A program made the position numbers and the translations under genes. 64,000 bases of DNA from assembly GCA_020848995.1 (NCBI GenBank), contig JADLHA010000041.1, positions 33,418-97,417 on the forward strand, written 5' to 3'. Of the stretch, positions 19,258 through 30,199 are shown piece after piece. The DNA comes from Saprospiraceae bacterium (GTDB taxonomy: Bacteria > Bacteroidota > Bacteroidia > Chitinophagales > Saprospiraceae). The first letter of the stretch is position 1; each line of letters starts with the position of its first letter. The notes beneath the pieces are model-generated. The model had not been told where the DNA came from, did not search any database, and saw only the letters and a program-made list of their open reading frames with translations.

Positions 19258-21489
19258 GTGGCCATAGCGAATCTGGAAACCGCGGTCAAACTTGGGTTGA
19301 CCGAAGATGAATACCACAAAATTGTTGAAATTTTACATCGCCCGCCGAACTTTACCGAGTTGAGCGTATACGCAGTGATGTGGTCCGAGCATTGTTCTTA
19401 CAAGAATTCCATCCTTCATCTCAAAAAATTGCCACGCAAAGGCAGCCGTCTGCTCGCAGAAGCTGGAGAAGAAAACGCCGGCCTGGTGGACATTGGTGAT
19501 GGGTTGGCCTGTGCATTTAAAATAGAGAGCCACAACCACCCTTCTGCCATTGAGCCTTATCAGGGGGCCGCAACAGGTGTTGGTGGCATCCATCGGGATA
19601 TTTTCACCATGGGTGCCAGGCCAATTGCTGCGCTGAACTCCCTTCGATTTGGAGAGCTCTCGCTTGGTCATACCCAGCGCCTGATGCGCGGCGTGGTTAG
19701 GGGAATCGGCAACTACGGAAATGCCTTTGGGGTACCAACGGTAGGGGGAGAGGTGTATTTCAATCCCTGTTACAATCAAAACATCCTGGTAAATGCGATG
19801 AGTGTCGGTATTGTCGGACACCATCAAACGGTTTCCGCAACGGCAACAGGCCCTGGCAACCCGGTTTTTATCGTCGGTTCCGCAACGGGTAAAGATGGTA
19901 TCCATGGAGCAACCTTTGCCTCAGCCGATCTGGGAGAAAATGCTGCAAAAGATTTGCCTGCAGTTCAGGTGGGAGATCCCTTTCAGGAAAAGCTGCTCCT
20001 GGAAGCCAGTCTGGAAGCCATAGCAACGGGGCAGGTAGCAGGAATGCAGGACATGGGAGCTGCGGGCATTACCTGTTCGAGTTCGGAAATGTCTGCCAAG
20101 GCTGGAACGGGAATGGAAATCTGGCTTGACAAGGTTCCGACGCGCCAAAAAAATATGCAGGCATTTGAAATCCTTTTGTCGGAATCCCAGGAACGCATGC
20201 TGGTTATCTGTAGAAAAGGTGGAGAAAGCCAACTGTTGGAAGTGTTTCGCAAATGGGATCTGGAGTGTGTCCAGATCGGGGTGGTCACCGATTCAGGGCA
20301 AGTGCGCTACCATTTTCATGGAGAGCTGGTCGCAGACATTCCCGCTGCCTCGCTCGTTCTGGGCGGAGGTGCGCCGGTTTATGAGCGGGCATATCAGCAA
20401 CCTGCCTATATTGACGAAGTGAACGCCTTTGATCCAGGCGCTGTCCCCGTCCCGGAAGACCTGGTTACTGTCGGACAAAAGTTGCTGCAGCACCCCGACA
20501 TTGCCTCCAAGCGCTGGATCTACGAACAATATGACAAAATGGTACGGACGGGAACGATGACTTCCGTAGAATCTGCTGATGCTGCCGTTGTGCGAATCAA
20601 GGGAACTCAAAAGGCGCTCTGTCTGTCCGTCGACTGCAATTCGAATTACGTATACCTCAACCCGGAAGCCGGTGGCATGATCGCCGTGGCTGAGGCAGCC
20701 CGGAACATAAGCTGCACGGGCGGCATCCCCGTGGCGATTACAAACTGCCTGAATTTTGGCAATCCATACAATCCGGAGGTTTATTGGCAGTTTGTACATG
20801 CCTTGAAGGGTATGGGGCAAGCCTGCGAAAAGTTTGGAACCCCGGTGACGGGAGGAAATGTCAGTTTTTACAACCAATCTTCGGGTAAAGACGGGATCAT
20901 ACCCGTTCACCCGACCCCGGTAATCGGGATGCTGGGCATCATGGAAGACGCAGCCCTGATGACGACTATGGGATTCAAGGCAAGCGGAGATCTCATTTAT
21001 CTACTCGGCAATGTCACCGACGAGCCAAGCTACTGCACCTATCTCCAACTGGTGCATGGGATCCAACTCGCACCGGTTCCACACTTCGACCTGGAAGAAG
21101 AAGCCCATTTGCACGAAATCCTTCAAAAGTCAATACGGGCGGGCCTCCTGAACAGCGCCCACGACCTTTCAGAAGGGGGATTGTTTGTGTCGCTCGCCGA
21201 ATCGGCATTCGCTTCGGGAAAATTTGGCTTTGATGTCCAATTGCCAAGTGGATTGCGCAAAGACTTCGCACTTTTTGGGGAAGGCCAAGGGCGTGCGCTG
21301 GTGACGATCAAAGCAGAAACAAAAAGACATTTCGAGCAGTTTCTTCAACAAAACAGACAGCCGTTTTATTTTTTGGGAATGGTCACCCCGGAGGGTTTTA
21401 CCATTGACGGCTGTGATCATGGAAATCTGAAAGAAAATTTGAATTTATATGTTCACGCGATTGAAAATCAATTACAAAAACAGCATTAA
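19258..21489 (+). CDS. purL: Phosphoribosylformylglycinamidine synthase subunit PurL
   Basis: [61 protein letters not shown]. Start GTG 19258 preferred over 19237. Confidence 0.93.
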   Translation: MAIANLETAVKLGLTEDEYHKIVEILHRPPNFTELSVYAVMWSEHCSYKNSILHLKKLPRKGSRLLAEAGEENAGLVDIGDGLACAFKIESHNHPSAIEPYQGAATGVGGIHRDIFTMGARPIAALNSLRFGELSLGHTQRLMRGVVRGIGNYGNAFGVPTVGGEVYFNPCYNQNILVNAMSVGIVGHHQTVSATATGPGNPVFIVGSATGKDGIHGATFASADLGENAAKDLPAVQVGDPFQEKLLLEASLEAIATGQVAGMQDMGAAGITCSSSEMSAKAGTGMEIWLDKVPTRQKNMQAFEILLSESQERMLVICRKGGESQLLEVFRKWDLECVQIGVVTDSGQVRYHFHGELVADIPAASLVLGGGAPVYERAYQQPAYIDEVNAFDPGAVPVPEDLVTVGQKLLQHPDIASKRWIYEQYDKMVRTGTMTSVESADAAVVRIKGTQKALCLSVDCNSNYVYLNPEAGGMIAVAEAARNISCTGGIPVAITNCLNFGNPYNPEVYWQFVHALKGMGQACEKFGTPVTGGNVSFYNQSSGKDGIIPVHPTPVIGMLGIMEDAALMTTMGFKASGDLIYLLGNVTDEPSYCTYLQLVHGIQLAPVPHFDLEEEAHLHEILQKSIRAGLLNSAHDLSEGGLFVSLAESAFASGKFGFDVQLPSGLRKDFALFGEGQGRALVTIKAETKRHFEQFLQQNRQPFYFLGMVTPEGFTIDGCDHGNLKENLNLYVHAIENQLQKQH

Positions 21490-21496
21490 CTGCAGA

Positions 21497-22594
21497 ATGG
21501 GCCAGTTCCCGGCACTGCTTTTAGCATTGGCTATTTTGCTCGTATCGGGATGCAACCGGGGCAACTCCATCAGTGGCAAGTTTGATGGCGCTCCGGATCT
21601 CGCCGTACAGTTGGAGCGCATCGCTCTGGATAACACGACGACCTCACTTGACCGGACAGACATGAAATCCGGTGAGTTCAGGTTTGCCGTAAAGGAGCCC
21701 CTACCAGCCGGCCTATACCGGATCCAATTGGGTCAGCAATCGATCATTTTTGTATTGGATGGTACTGAGACGCAAATTGCGTTTTCCGGCAATTTCGCGG
21801 ACCTTGGCAAAGGCGTGTTGCAAGTGAGTGGCTGTCCGGCATCTGAAGAAGTATATGCTACTAACAATAAATTTAGTCAGCAGCGCCCAACCGTAGAAGA
21901 CATAAAGGCAGCCATCCAGTCGGCAAATAGTCCGCTTGCTGGAGGCCTGATGGCCATCCAATTTCTCGGTCTGAGACCCGAATTTGCCGCAATACACAAA
22001 ACGTCCCTCGATCGCCTGAAAGCAAGTTTCCCAACGTCAGATTTTACGAGATCCTATGAAAGCATGCTGGTACAGCTGGAGCAGATGCTGGCTTCGCAGC
22101 AGGCAGCGGAGACCATACAAATCGGAATGGATGCGCCGGATATCGAATTGCCATCCCCAGATGGCAAGAAATATGCGCTGTCGGATCTCAAGGGTAAGGT
22201 CGTATTGCTGGACTTTTGGGCCAGTTGGTGTGGACCATGCCGCAGAGCTAACCCACATGTCGTTGAACTTTACCATAAGTATAAATCGAGAGGATTTACC
22301 GTATTCAGCGTCTCGCTGGATGGAGTCGACGGCCGGACCAAGTCTCAATTGGGCAGTGAAAGTCAGATCCAGGAATTTATGGATCGATCAAAACAGGCTT
22401 GGGTCGCAGCCATCGAAAAAGACAAACTCATTTGGGAATGCCATGTCAGCGATTTAAAAAAATGGGATAGTCAGCCCGCCAAAGTGTATGGGGTACAGTC
22501 CATTCCTAGAACCTTTCTCATAGGCAAGGATGGAAAAATAGCGGCCATCAATCCAAGAGAAAATCTGGAAGAGGAAATCGCCAAAGCCCTTTAA
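21497..22594 (+). CDS. TlpA-like thioredoxin-fold lipoprotein
   Basis: Lipobox region LLALAILLVSGCNRG; C-terminal DFWASWCGPCRRANPHVVELYHKYKSRGFTVFSVSLD. Confidence 0.88.
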   Translation: MGQFPALLLALAILLVSGCNRGNSISGKFDGAPDLAVQLERIALDNTTTSLDRTDMKSGEFRFAVKEPLPAGLYRIQLGQQSIIFVLDGTETQIAFSGNFADLGKGVLQVSGCPASEEVYATNNKFSQQRPTVEDIKAAIQSANSPLAGGLMAIQFLGLRPEFAAIHKTSLDRLKASFPTSDFTRSYESMLVQLEQMLASQQAAETIQIGMDAPDIELPSPDGKKYALSDLKGKVVLLDFWASWCGPCRRANPHVVELYHKYKSRGFTVFSVSLDGVDGRTKSQLGSESQIQEFMDRSKQAWVAAIEKDKLIWECHVSDLKKWDSQPAKVYGVQSIPRTFLIGKDGKIAAINPRENLEEEIAKAL

Positions 22595-22648
22595 ACGAGA
22601 GCACCTGCAATCACCGGGAAAAATCGCGATCCGGTAGCCGAACTGAAA

Positions 22649-23401
22649 TTAGATCGAAAACTTCCAGGCCAGAAAAATTGAAGCGGCAACTGCTGCATTC
22701 AGGGACTCCGCCTGGCTGGGGTTTCGGCGTGGAATGGAAAACAATTTTTTACAGGAGGTACGGATTGCATCACTTATTCCATGCGATTCGCTGCCAATAC
22801 ACAGGAACCTGACGATTTGGGGGTCATGGTTCAAATAGGACTCCCCGCCTGTGTCCGCAGCATAGATATCGACCCCACGGAACCCCGCTAGCATAGACTC
22901 CCAGTGCCGGTGATCGACTTCCACCCGCGCAATGCTGGACATACTCGCCTGTACGCATTTTGCGTTATACGGATCGACGCAATCCGGAGAGCAATATATT
23001 TTTTTCAAACCAAACCAGTCGGCTGAACGAAGGATGGTACCTAAATTTCCGGGATCTGAAATGCGGTCCAAGTATAGCACCAGCCCGGAGTGATCAGATT
23101 CGTCTATGACTTCGAATTCAGGGAAGGTAAATACGCCAAGAAAACCGCCTCCCGTTTTTAGGGAAGTAATTGCCTGAAGCATGCTTTCGTCTACTACCCT
23201 CACCTCATCCGCGGTATGATTTATGAGATCGAGTTCTCCTGCCCGGTCCGAACCGGCAACCAGCATCTTGCACTGGAGCCTTTTCTCTCCAAGCAGGTCG
23301 CGAACCAGCTTTGAGCCTTCGGCGACGAACAGTCTCTGGCGGTAGCGTTCCTCTCGCCGCTGGAGGTTTTTGATCCAGATTTTTTCTGATTTAGTTAGCA
23401 T
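22649..23401 (-). CDS. TrmH/SpoU-family RNA 2'-O-methyltransferase
   Basis: LYLDRISDPGNLGTILRSADWFGLKKI, FLCIGSESHGISDAIR, SIPRRNPSQAESLNAAVAASI SPOUT motifs. Confidence 0.9.
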   Translation of the reverse strand: MLTKSEKIWIKNLQRREERYRQRLFVAEGSKLVRDLLGEKRLQCKMLVAGSDRAGELDLINHTADEVRVVDESMLQAITSLKTGGGFLGVFTFPEFEVIDESDHSGLVLYLDRISDPGNLGTILRSADWFGLKKIYCSPDCVDPYNAKCVQASMSSIARVEVDHRHWESMLAGFRGVDIYAADTGGESYLNHDPQIVRFLCIGSESHGISDAIRTSCKKLFSIPRRNPSQAESLNAAVAASIFLAWKFSI

Positions 23402-23414
23402 CTTTGCCGGCACA

Positions 23415-25781
23415 ATGCGGGTCTGCAAAAGTATATTATTCCCGGCGATCGCGGTCTTGCTCACCAGCTGCCAGACAACGCGATTTCTCAAGAAGGACGA
23501 GGCCCTGCTTACGAGTTACCGGATCAAAGTGGGCGGAATCAGCTCCGATGAAGCCAACTCGCGGCTTAAAGACCAGTTGCACCCTCTTGTCAAGCAAAAA
23601 CCCAACAAAAACTTCCTCCTTCTCTTCCCAAGGGAGTGGTTCTACTGGAAAGCCAAGGATCGCAAAAACACGGATTCATGGCTCACGAAGAGCTACGAAA
23701 AAATGGGAGAAGCTCCGGCAATCCTGGACTCCTTTGCCTGTCAGACGACAGCCACCAATTTTAAGAATTTTCTATACAACATGGGCTACTTTACCGTGAC
23801 TACCTCCTACGGGATTAAGGTACGCAACCAAAGGGCCCGGGTTACATACCATGTACAAACGGGACCGCGATACAAAATTGAGTCCATCGATTACCTGGCT
23901 GAAGACAGCACCATCCAAGAGATCATCAACAGGGACCGAAGCGCTGCGCTATTGTATCCGGGGGCCCCGCTGGATTACGGTCTTTTTCAGAATGAGAAGG
24001 CCCGGCTTAGCGAATTGCTTTTCAACCATGGCTATGCAGAATTCAGCCCGGTTTTCATTGAACCGTTGGTTGCCGATACCTCCCGTTTAAGTGCAAAGCT
24101 CGTCCTGAACATCAAGAACCCGGAAGACAAACCAGGCCATACGCAATTTAGCATAAACCGGGTCAGGATAAACCCAGATTTTCGTCCAGGCACCGCACAA
24201 GCAACCCAGTACCATTCCCATTTCGATTCGCTCAGCTTTGCCACTACGGCATCAAAACCATTCATTCGCCACGAGCTACTTTCCGGAAAAATATTATTGC
24301 GTCCCGGAATGGTTGCATCCAAAAATCTCGTAGACAACTCCTATTCAAATCTTTACCACCTCGGCACGTATCGCTTTATCAGCATTGAAGGAAAAAGGGA
24401 TAGCCTTGCCCTGGATCGCATCAATTATCAAATACAATTAAGTCCTAACAAGAAATGGATATTTGATTTTGGTGCCGACTTCAACTATACTTCAATCAAG
24501 AAAAACGCAGCAACACTCTTTGGCATATCCGGATACACCAATTTGCGCAACAGGAACCTGTTCAGACGTGCAGCAAGCAATTCAATCAAATTTGAGGTAG
24601 GCACAGAATTGAATCTGCTCGACATTAGAAAATTCAACTCCCTGAGTCTCCATTTAAGCAATGATCTGTCGCTCGCATCCTTTTACGACTTGACCGGGAG
24701 CTGGTCCCTATTTAAAATGTTGTCTAAGCCATTTGGCAGTAAGATTCTCGATCCTGATTCAAGAACTAACATTCGTTTGTCAGCAAATTATGAAAACCTC
24801 GTTTCGCTGTACAAATACACGTCCGCAAATACCGGAATCGACTATGACTGGCAAATTGGAGCACGCCGCAGAATTACCATGCAAACACTCGGTTTGTCAT
24901 TATATTTTCCAAAAACCACCCCGGAATTCGATAGTCTCCTCAAATCCAACAGACTGCTACAATCAAGTTTTTCTGACAGACGGCTTCTGAGTGCGTTGCT
25001 TCTCGATAACGTCACGTATTACTACCAAAGTCCACAAAAGAGAAACAACCGCTATTCAGTAATCGCATCATTCAACTTGTCAGGCCTGGAAGTAAATCTC
25101 GCAAATTCTCTCTCCAATGCAATATCCGGCAAACAGGATACCTTCCGGGTTGGAGAATTCACCTTTTCAGAATTTGTCAAAACCGATCTGGATTATCGCT
25201 ACTATACCGCATTTCGGGACAAGAGCAGCTTGGCTTTGAGGCTTTCAAGCGGTATCGTCATTCCCTTTGGAAGAAGCACAACTGTGCCTTATATCAAGCA
25301 GTTTTACGTGGGAGGCCCTCAAAGCATCAGGGCCTGGAATCTTCGTGAAATTGGTCCTGGCGCCATTGCACCTCCCGAATCCGACTCTTCTTCCAATCGC
25401 AGCATTGCCTTTTTTTCGGCAGGAGACTTCAAACTGGAAGGTAGTGTTGAATTCCGGTTCGACATTTTCTGGCGGTTGAAGGGAGCGGTCTTTTTAGACG
25501 CAGGCAATATTTGGTACCTGCCCAAGAAGGTCAGCGATCCGGATACACGGGCAGGCTTTTTGAGCAAAGATTTTTATAAGGAAATTGCTGTGGGGACCGG
25601 TCTTGGCTTGAGGTTGGATTTGACGTATTTTCTTTTTCGCGTGGACATCGGCTTTCAACTTCGCAATGCCTTTCCAGACGACCGGGGAAAATACTGGCTC
25701 TATGGCAGCGACAATCCGGTAAGTTTTAACAAATTACAGCGCAACTCAACCATTCACCTGGCACTCGACTATCCGTTTTGA
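23415..25781 (+). CDS. BamA/TamA-family outer membrane protein (POTRA plus Omp85 barrel)
   Basis: Lipoprotein-like start VLLTSCQTTRFLKKDEALLTSYRIKV; Omp85-like C-terminus PYIKQFYVGGPQSIRAWNLREIGPG...GTGLGLRLDLTYFLFRVDIGFQLRN...HLALDYPF. Confidence 0.9.
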   Translation: MRVCKSILFPAIAVLLTSCQTTRFLKKDEALLTSYRIKVGGISSDEANSRLKDQLHPLVKQKPNKNFLLLFPREWFYWKAKDRKNTDSWLTKSYEKMGEAPAILDSFACQTTATNFKNFLYNMGYFTVTTSYGIKVRNQRARVTYHVQTGPRYKIESIDYLAEDSTIQEIINRDRSAALLYPGAPLDYGLFQNEKARLSELLFNHGYAEFSPVFIEPLVADTSRLSAKLVLNIKNPEDKPGHTQFSINRVRINPDFRPGTAQATQYHSHFDSLSFATTASKPFIRHELLSGKILLRPGMVASKNLVDNSYSNLYHLGTYRFISIEGKRDSLALDRINYQIQLSPNKKWIFDFGADFNYTSIKKNAATLFGISGYTNLRNRNLFRRAASNSIKFEVGTELNLLDIRKFNSLSLHLSNDLSLASFYDLTGSWSLFKMLSKPFGSKILDPDSRTNIRLSANYENLVSLYKYTSANTGIDYDWQIGARRRITMQTLGLSLYFPKTTPEFDSLLKSNRLLQSSFSDRRLLSALLLDNVTYYYQSPQKRNNRYSVIASFNLSGLEVNLANSLSNAISGKQDTFRVGEFTFSEFVKTDLDYRYYTAFRDKSSLALRLSSGIVIPFGRSTTVPYIKQFYVGGPQSIRAWNLREIGPGAIAPPESDSSSNRSIAFFSAGDFKLEGSVEFRFDIFWRLKGAVFLDAGNIWYLPKKVSDPDTRAGFLSKDFYKEIAVGTGLGLRLDLTYFLFRVDIGFQLRNAFPDDRGKYWLYGSDNPVSFNKLQRNSTIHLALDYPF

Positions 25782-26392
25782 AGTCTTTTGCAAATTGGGC
25801 ATTTGTCGAGGTCATGCCCCCTGGCTGGGCAATATTGCCTTCCATAAAAAATGATTTTTAGATGTAAGTCGTTCCACCGGTCGCGGGAAAACACACGCTT
25901 GAGGTCCTTTTCCGTTTGTACAACATGACTCCCTTTACTAAGTCTCCAACGTTTTGCAAGCCGGTGTATATGCGTATCAACCGGAAAGGCAGGTATGCCA
26001 AAAACCTGAGACATGATCACCGAGGCAGTTTTGTGTCCGACACCGGGGAGTGCTTCCAGTTCATCATAACCCGAGGGAACCTGCCCGCCATGCCGCTCGA
26101 CCAGGATTCCAGACAATTGTTGAATCGCTGCAGCTTTGCGCGACGACAGACCACACGGCCGGATCACTTCCTCAATGCGCTCAACCGGGACCCTCGCCAT
26201 CGCCTGCGGTGTAAGGGCCAGGTTGAAAAGTTCCGGAGTTACGCGGTTAACCCTTTCATCCGTGCATTGCGCTGATAACAATACTGCAATCAACAGGGTA
26301 AATGCATCCTGATGATGAAGGGGAACGTAGACTTCCGGATAGAGTTCGTCCAGCATTTCCACTACGATCTTCGCCCGGTCTGATTTTTTCAT
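25769..26392 (-). CDS. nth: Endonuclease III
   Basis: LIAVLLSAQCTDERVNRVTPELF, LEALPGVGHKTASVIMSQVFGIPAFPVDTHIHRLAKRW; Cys cluster CPARGHDLDKCPIC. Confidence 0.95.
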   Translation of the reverse strand: MKKSDRAKIVVEMLDELYPEVYVPLHHQDAFTLLIAVLLSAQCTDERVNRVTPELFNLALTPQAMARVPVERIEEVIRPCGLSSRKAAAIQQLSGILVERHGGQVPSGYDELEALPGVGHKTASVIMSQVFGIPAFPVDTHIHRLAKRWRLSKGSHVVQTEKDLKRVFSRDRWNDLHLKIIFYGRQYCPARGHDLDKCPICKRLQNG

Positions 26393-27411
26393 GTTTCAAG
26401 AATAAATTTCATGGTGTCTATGCCATCCGCATAATCGAGCAATCCGGGTAGCTGTGAATTGCCAAACCGGACTGTATGAAATCCCGGAATGTCCCTCCCG
26501 GAACAAATGCATTGAACCCGTCTCGCGTCTTCAACAAGACGGTCATTCAGTTTCTTCAAATCGCTGTAGAATTCAACATGCAAGGTGGCAATTGGAGAAG
26601 AGGTTGCTAAGGATGGGACCAAAGCAACGGGGCCATTAAAAATGCCCTTTGTGCGCATTACTGTGTGAAAAGCCTGGGTGTATTTAAGGTGTCTAACATA
26701 CAATGGATGCTCCAGCACCCAGGAAAATGACTCATTCCATCCCTGAAGGAGATTGTCAGGTTTATATCCCAAAGGTAAGAACAGCTTTGACACATTTCTG
26801 CAGCCAAGACCATAGTAAGCAAAAACGTCCTTACCCAGGGCTAGGAGTTCTGTTTCGGATTCGTTTCCAAAGAGTACCGCAACCGAGTTGCGGTGGCCTC
26901 TGGCCAGAACAGGAGTTGAAGGCCATCTCGATTTAAAATCCCTTAGCGCGATGTCCGATCCCGTAACGATGAACCGATCAGCCACAGTCAGCTCACCGGT
27001 TTCTGAAAAATCAAAATCGCATGCCAGCCCTTCGCGTTCTATGAATCTGTATACGTATCTGCAAGCAGGCTGATCCTTGTGCGAAAGCTTTATCCGCACA
27101 GATGCGTTGCATGCCAATGCGCAGAGCACGTCGTGAAATGAAACGATGGGGATATTGCCGGCAGCGACAATTCCAACGATAGAATGGCTCCGTTCATCAG
27201 AGATCGCATATTTCCCAAGCCATTGATTCAGAGCGCTTTCGTTCAGATAACCCTCACAAATCGCATGCAGGCTGCGCCTGATTTCCCTTTCGGTAAACCA
27301 TGGATTTACCGCTTCGGCCTCTTTGACCATGCCTTGAAAATCTCCGAGCTCTGCCATGAGATACGTTCTCCATGAGGAGCAAAATTCCACGAAGCGATTT
27401 ACAAAAGACAT
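26389..27411 (-). CDS. Acyl-CoA reductase (LuxC-like)
   Basis: 340 aa; GIVAAGNIPIVSFHDVLCALACNASVRIKLSHKD, YYGLGCRNVSKLFLPLGY. Confidence 0.7.
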   Translation of the reverse strand: MSFVNRFVEFCSSWRTYLMAELGDFQGMVKEAEAVNPWFTEREIRRSLHAICEGYLNESALNQWLGKYAISDERSHSIVGIVAAGNIPIVSFHDVLCALACNASVRIKLSHKDQPACRYVYRFIEREGLACDFDFSETGELTVADRFIVTGSDIALRDFKSRWPSTPVLARGHRNSVAVLFGNESETELLALGKDVFAYYGLGCRNVSKLFLPLGYKPDNLLQGWNESFSWVLEHPLYVRHLKYTQAFHTVMRTKGIFNGPVALVPSLATSSPIATLHVEFYSDLKKLNDRLVEDARRVQCICSGRDIPGFHTVRFGNSQLPGLLDYADGIDTMKFILET

Positions 27412-27413
27412 GT

Positions 27414-28460
27414 TCAGTTCACCTCGCGCTGCGCATCCGACCGGCTAAGGGTGTATGCACGCCATTTGTCGATGAGTTGACGGAATGCGTCGGGAAGTTC
27501 GCTTTCGAAATGCATCCTGTGCCGACGGACCGGATGGTCAAAACCTATGGATCTCGCATGCAAGGCATGACCGGGTAAAATGTCAAAACAGTTTTCAACA
27601 AATTGGCGGTACTTATTAAAAACGGTACCTTTCAGGATCCGGCTACCCCCATACTTTTCGTCGTTGAACAGCGGATGCCCGATATACTTCATGTGCACTC
27701 GAATTTGGTGTGTTCTGCCCGTTTCGAGCATACATTTCAAGAGACTCGTGTAATAAAAGGCCTCGACGGTTTCGTAATGCGTTACAGCGTGTTTACCATT
27801 CAATCCATCTGAAAAAGTACACTGTCTTTGACGCACTTTCGGATCGCGACCGACGTTAACGTCTATGGTTCCGGAAGAAGGGTCAGGTTCACCCCAGACC
27901 AGGGCATAATATTCACGAGTGATGGTATGCTCGAAAAACTGACGTGCCAGATGGGCATGAGCAAACTCGGTTTTTGCTACGACGAGCAACCCGCTGGTAT
28001 CTCTGTCAATCCGGTGTACCAGGCCAAACCGGTTGTCAGGTCCCTTCGGCCGGGAGCGAAGGTAAAAGGCCAATGCATTGACGAGCGTGCCGGAACGAAC
28101 TCCGGGGGCAGGATGAACGACCATTCCCCGCGGCTTATTGACTACCATCACCGCATCATCTTCGTAAACGATGTCGAGCGAAATGTCTTCAGCAACGACT
28201 TCTGAACTGTCCGTCAATTTGGGGAGCCTGAGTTCCACCAGGTCATTTCCCGAGATGCGAAAACTTGCTTTAGTCGATTTGCCGTTGACCAACACCAAGC
28301 CTGCCTCTATAGCAGCCTGAATCCGGCTTCTCGAGACTTTAGATAAGCGGTTGGCCAAAAACCGGTCAACGCGAAGAGGGGCCTGGCCTGGATCGACCTC
28401 GATGGACACAATTTCCAGCAACTCATCAGAGGAATCGATTGGATCAAAAATTTCTTCCAT
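27414..28460 (-). CDS. RluA-family 23S rRNA pseudouridine synthase
   Basis: S4-like N-terminus LRVDRFLANRLSKVSRSRIQAAIEAGLVLVNGK; NKPRGMVVHPAPG, GLVHRIDRDTSGLLVVAKT, TGRTHQIRVHMKYIGHPLFND. Confidence 0.93.
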   Translation of the reverse strand: MEEIFDPIDSSDELLEIVSIEVDPGQAPLRVDRFLANRLSKVSRSRIQAAIEAGLVLVNGKSTKASFRISGNDLVELRLPKLTDSSEVVAEDISLDIVYEDDAVMVVNKPRGMVVHPAPGVRSGTLVNALAFYLRSRPKGPDNRFGLVHRIDRDTSGLLVVAKTEFAHAHLARQFFEHTITREYYALVWGEPDPSSGTIDVNVGRDPKVRQRQCTFSDGLNGKHAVTHYETVEAFYYTSLLKCMLETGRTHQIRVHMKYIGHPLFNDEKYGGSRILKGTVFNKYRQFVENCFDILPGHALHARSIGFDHPVRRHRMHFESELPDAFRQLIDKWRAYTLSRSDAQREVN

Positions 28461-28500
28461 AAATTTGCCTGCTCACGCAACAAATCCAAACTTAGTAACC

Positions 28501-29706
28501 ATGGGCGAAGGGAATATTCACATCGAGTCAGTTTGTGCGGCTGAGCCAAAGGTAAACAAAACCACAGAAGCGCACAAAAACCCCATTTATGCAAGTTCCA
28601 CATTCCGCTTCAACACCATTGAAGAGGGGATATCCATTTTCAAAGACCAGCCGGGAGGGCATGTGTATACGCGCTATGGCAATCCTGGCATTGAGGCTGT
28701 TGCGGCAAAAATCGCTGAGCTTGAAGTTTTTGGATCCCCGGAAAGCGCTTACGGTTTGCTAACCAGCAGTGGGATGGCAGCAATTTACACTGCAGTCCGG
28801 TGCGTTCTGCACTCAGGAGACCTGCTGGTGACACAACAAAACCTGTACGGGGGTACCACCGAACTCTTTGAAAAGATACTCCCTTCGGAAAATATCCAAT
28901 GTGTTGCCCTCGATCTGGGGGACGAAGATGCCCTTGACCAAGTGCTCTCGCAGCATACCCGGTGCAACAAGGCCATTTTTCTCGAAACACCCGCAAATCC
29001 GTCACTCCAGTGTCTGAATATTGAGTCGATCAGCGGGCTGGCAAAATCCTATGGTGCCATGGTCATTGTCGATAACACTTTTGCCACTCCGGTCTTGCAA
29101 CGCCCCTTGCTGCTCGGTGCTGACCTCGTGGCACACTCCACCACGAAATACCTGCACGGTCATGGTCTTTCTACCGGTGGCGCCGTCATCGGGCGCGATG
29201 AAGACCTCATGCGCAATAAGGCCTGGCCATTTATGAAACTTACCGGCTGCAACTCCAATCCGTTTGATGCCTGGCTACTCAATACCGGACTTAAAACGCT
29301 GGCCTTGCGGATAGTCCGCCAAAGTGAAAATGCTCACTACATTGCCAAACGGCTTCAGGAAATGAAAGGAGTAAACAGAGTGCTCTATCCAGGGTTGACT
29401 GATTTTGCCACCCACGCTGTAGCTGCCAAACAGATGTCACATTTTGGAGCCATGCTCAGTTTTGAGACTGGAGAATCGCTGGCGGATGCAAAATTGTTCT
29501 GCAACAAATTGAGGCACTGTACCATCGCTCCATCCCTGGGCGAAACAGACACGATGGTTCTGCACCCCGCGACGATGTCCCACCTGAAAGTTGATCCCTC
29601 CATCCGCAAATACTACGGCATAACTGACAATCTGGTTCGCATGTCGGTTGGCTTGGAACACCCTGACGACATTCTTGCAGATATTGAACAGGCACTGGTT
29701 GCGTGA
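28501..29706 (+). CDS. Cys/Met metabolism PLP-dependent enzyme (O-acetylhomoserine sulfhydrylase / cystathionine gamma-synthase / methionine gamma-lyase type)
   Basis: [72 protein letters not shown]. Start ATG 28501. Confidence 0.88.
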   Translation: MGEGNIHIESVCAAEPKVNKTTEAHKNPIYASSTFRFNTIEEGISIFKDQPGGHVYTRYGNPGIEAVAAKIAELEVFGSPESAYGLLTSSGMAAIYTAVRCVLHSGDLLVTQQNLYGGTTELFEKILPSENIQCVALDLGDEDALDQVLSQHTRCNKAIFLETPANPSLQCLNIESISGLAKSYGAMVIVDNTFATPVLQRPLLLGADLVAHSTTKYLHGHGLSTGGAVIGRDEDLMRNKAWPFMKLTGCNSNPFDAWLLNTGLKTLALRIVRQSENAHYIAKRLQEMKGVNRVLYPGLTDFATHAVAAKQMSHFGAMLSFETGESLADAKLFCNKLRHCTIAPSLGETDTMVLHPATMSHLKVDPSIRKYYGITDNLVRMSVGLEHPDDILADIEQALVA

Positions 29707-29710
29707 TCGC

Positions 29711-30199
29711 TTAATTGGATAATTCAATAACCTCCGCCCCCTGAATGCTTGCCTGCACAATCCTGAGCCTGACTAAAGTTTGCACTTTGTGAAATCCTTG
29801 TTTCCCAGCAGCCCCAGGATTTAGGTACAGGAGATGATTTGAGTGATCATAAGCAATTTTCAGGATATGCGAATGTCCGCACACCAATACATGTGGTTGA
29901 TGCTCGTGGATTTTAGCCCTGACGTCTGCGTTGTAGGTACCAAATTTGCCAGCAATATGGGTCATGAAGACTTTCATCCCGTCCGCCATAAAATAAGAAA
30001 ATTCGGGAATGCGTGAGCGAATGTCTCTTCCATCAATGTTTCCAAATACCGCACGAGTAGGTTTAAAATTCTGAAGTGCATCCAGCACTTGCAGAGAACC
30101 GATGTCACCAGCATGCCAAATTTCGTCGCATTTTTCAAAATGAGAAAAGACCCTATGGTCGAGAAAACCATGGGTATCTGAAAGCACACCAATCGTCAT
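29711..30199 (-). CDS. YfcE/MJ0936-family metallophosphoesterase
   Basis: MTIGVLSDTHGFLDHRVF, WHAGDIGS, VFGNIDGRD, VLVCGHSHILKI, LYLNPGAAGKQG. Confidence 0.9.
   Translation of the reverse strand: MTIGVLSDTHGFLDHRVFSHFEKCDEIWHAGDIGSLQVLDALQNFKPTRAVFGNIDGRDIRSRIPEFSYFMADGMKVFMTHIAGKFGTYNADVRAKIHEHQPHVLVCGHSHILKIAYDHSNHLLYLNPGAAGKQGFHKVQTLVRLRIVQASIQGAEVIELSN

Noticed and set aside
26389-27411. LuxC-like gene as a sign of bioluminescence
   Set aside because: No luxA/B/D/E neighbours; LuxC-like acyl-CoA reductases occur widely in non-luminous Bacteroidota.
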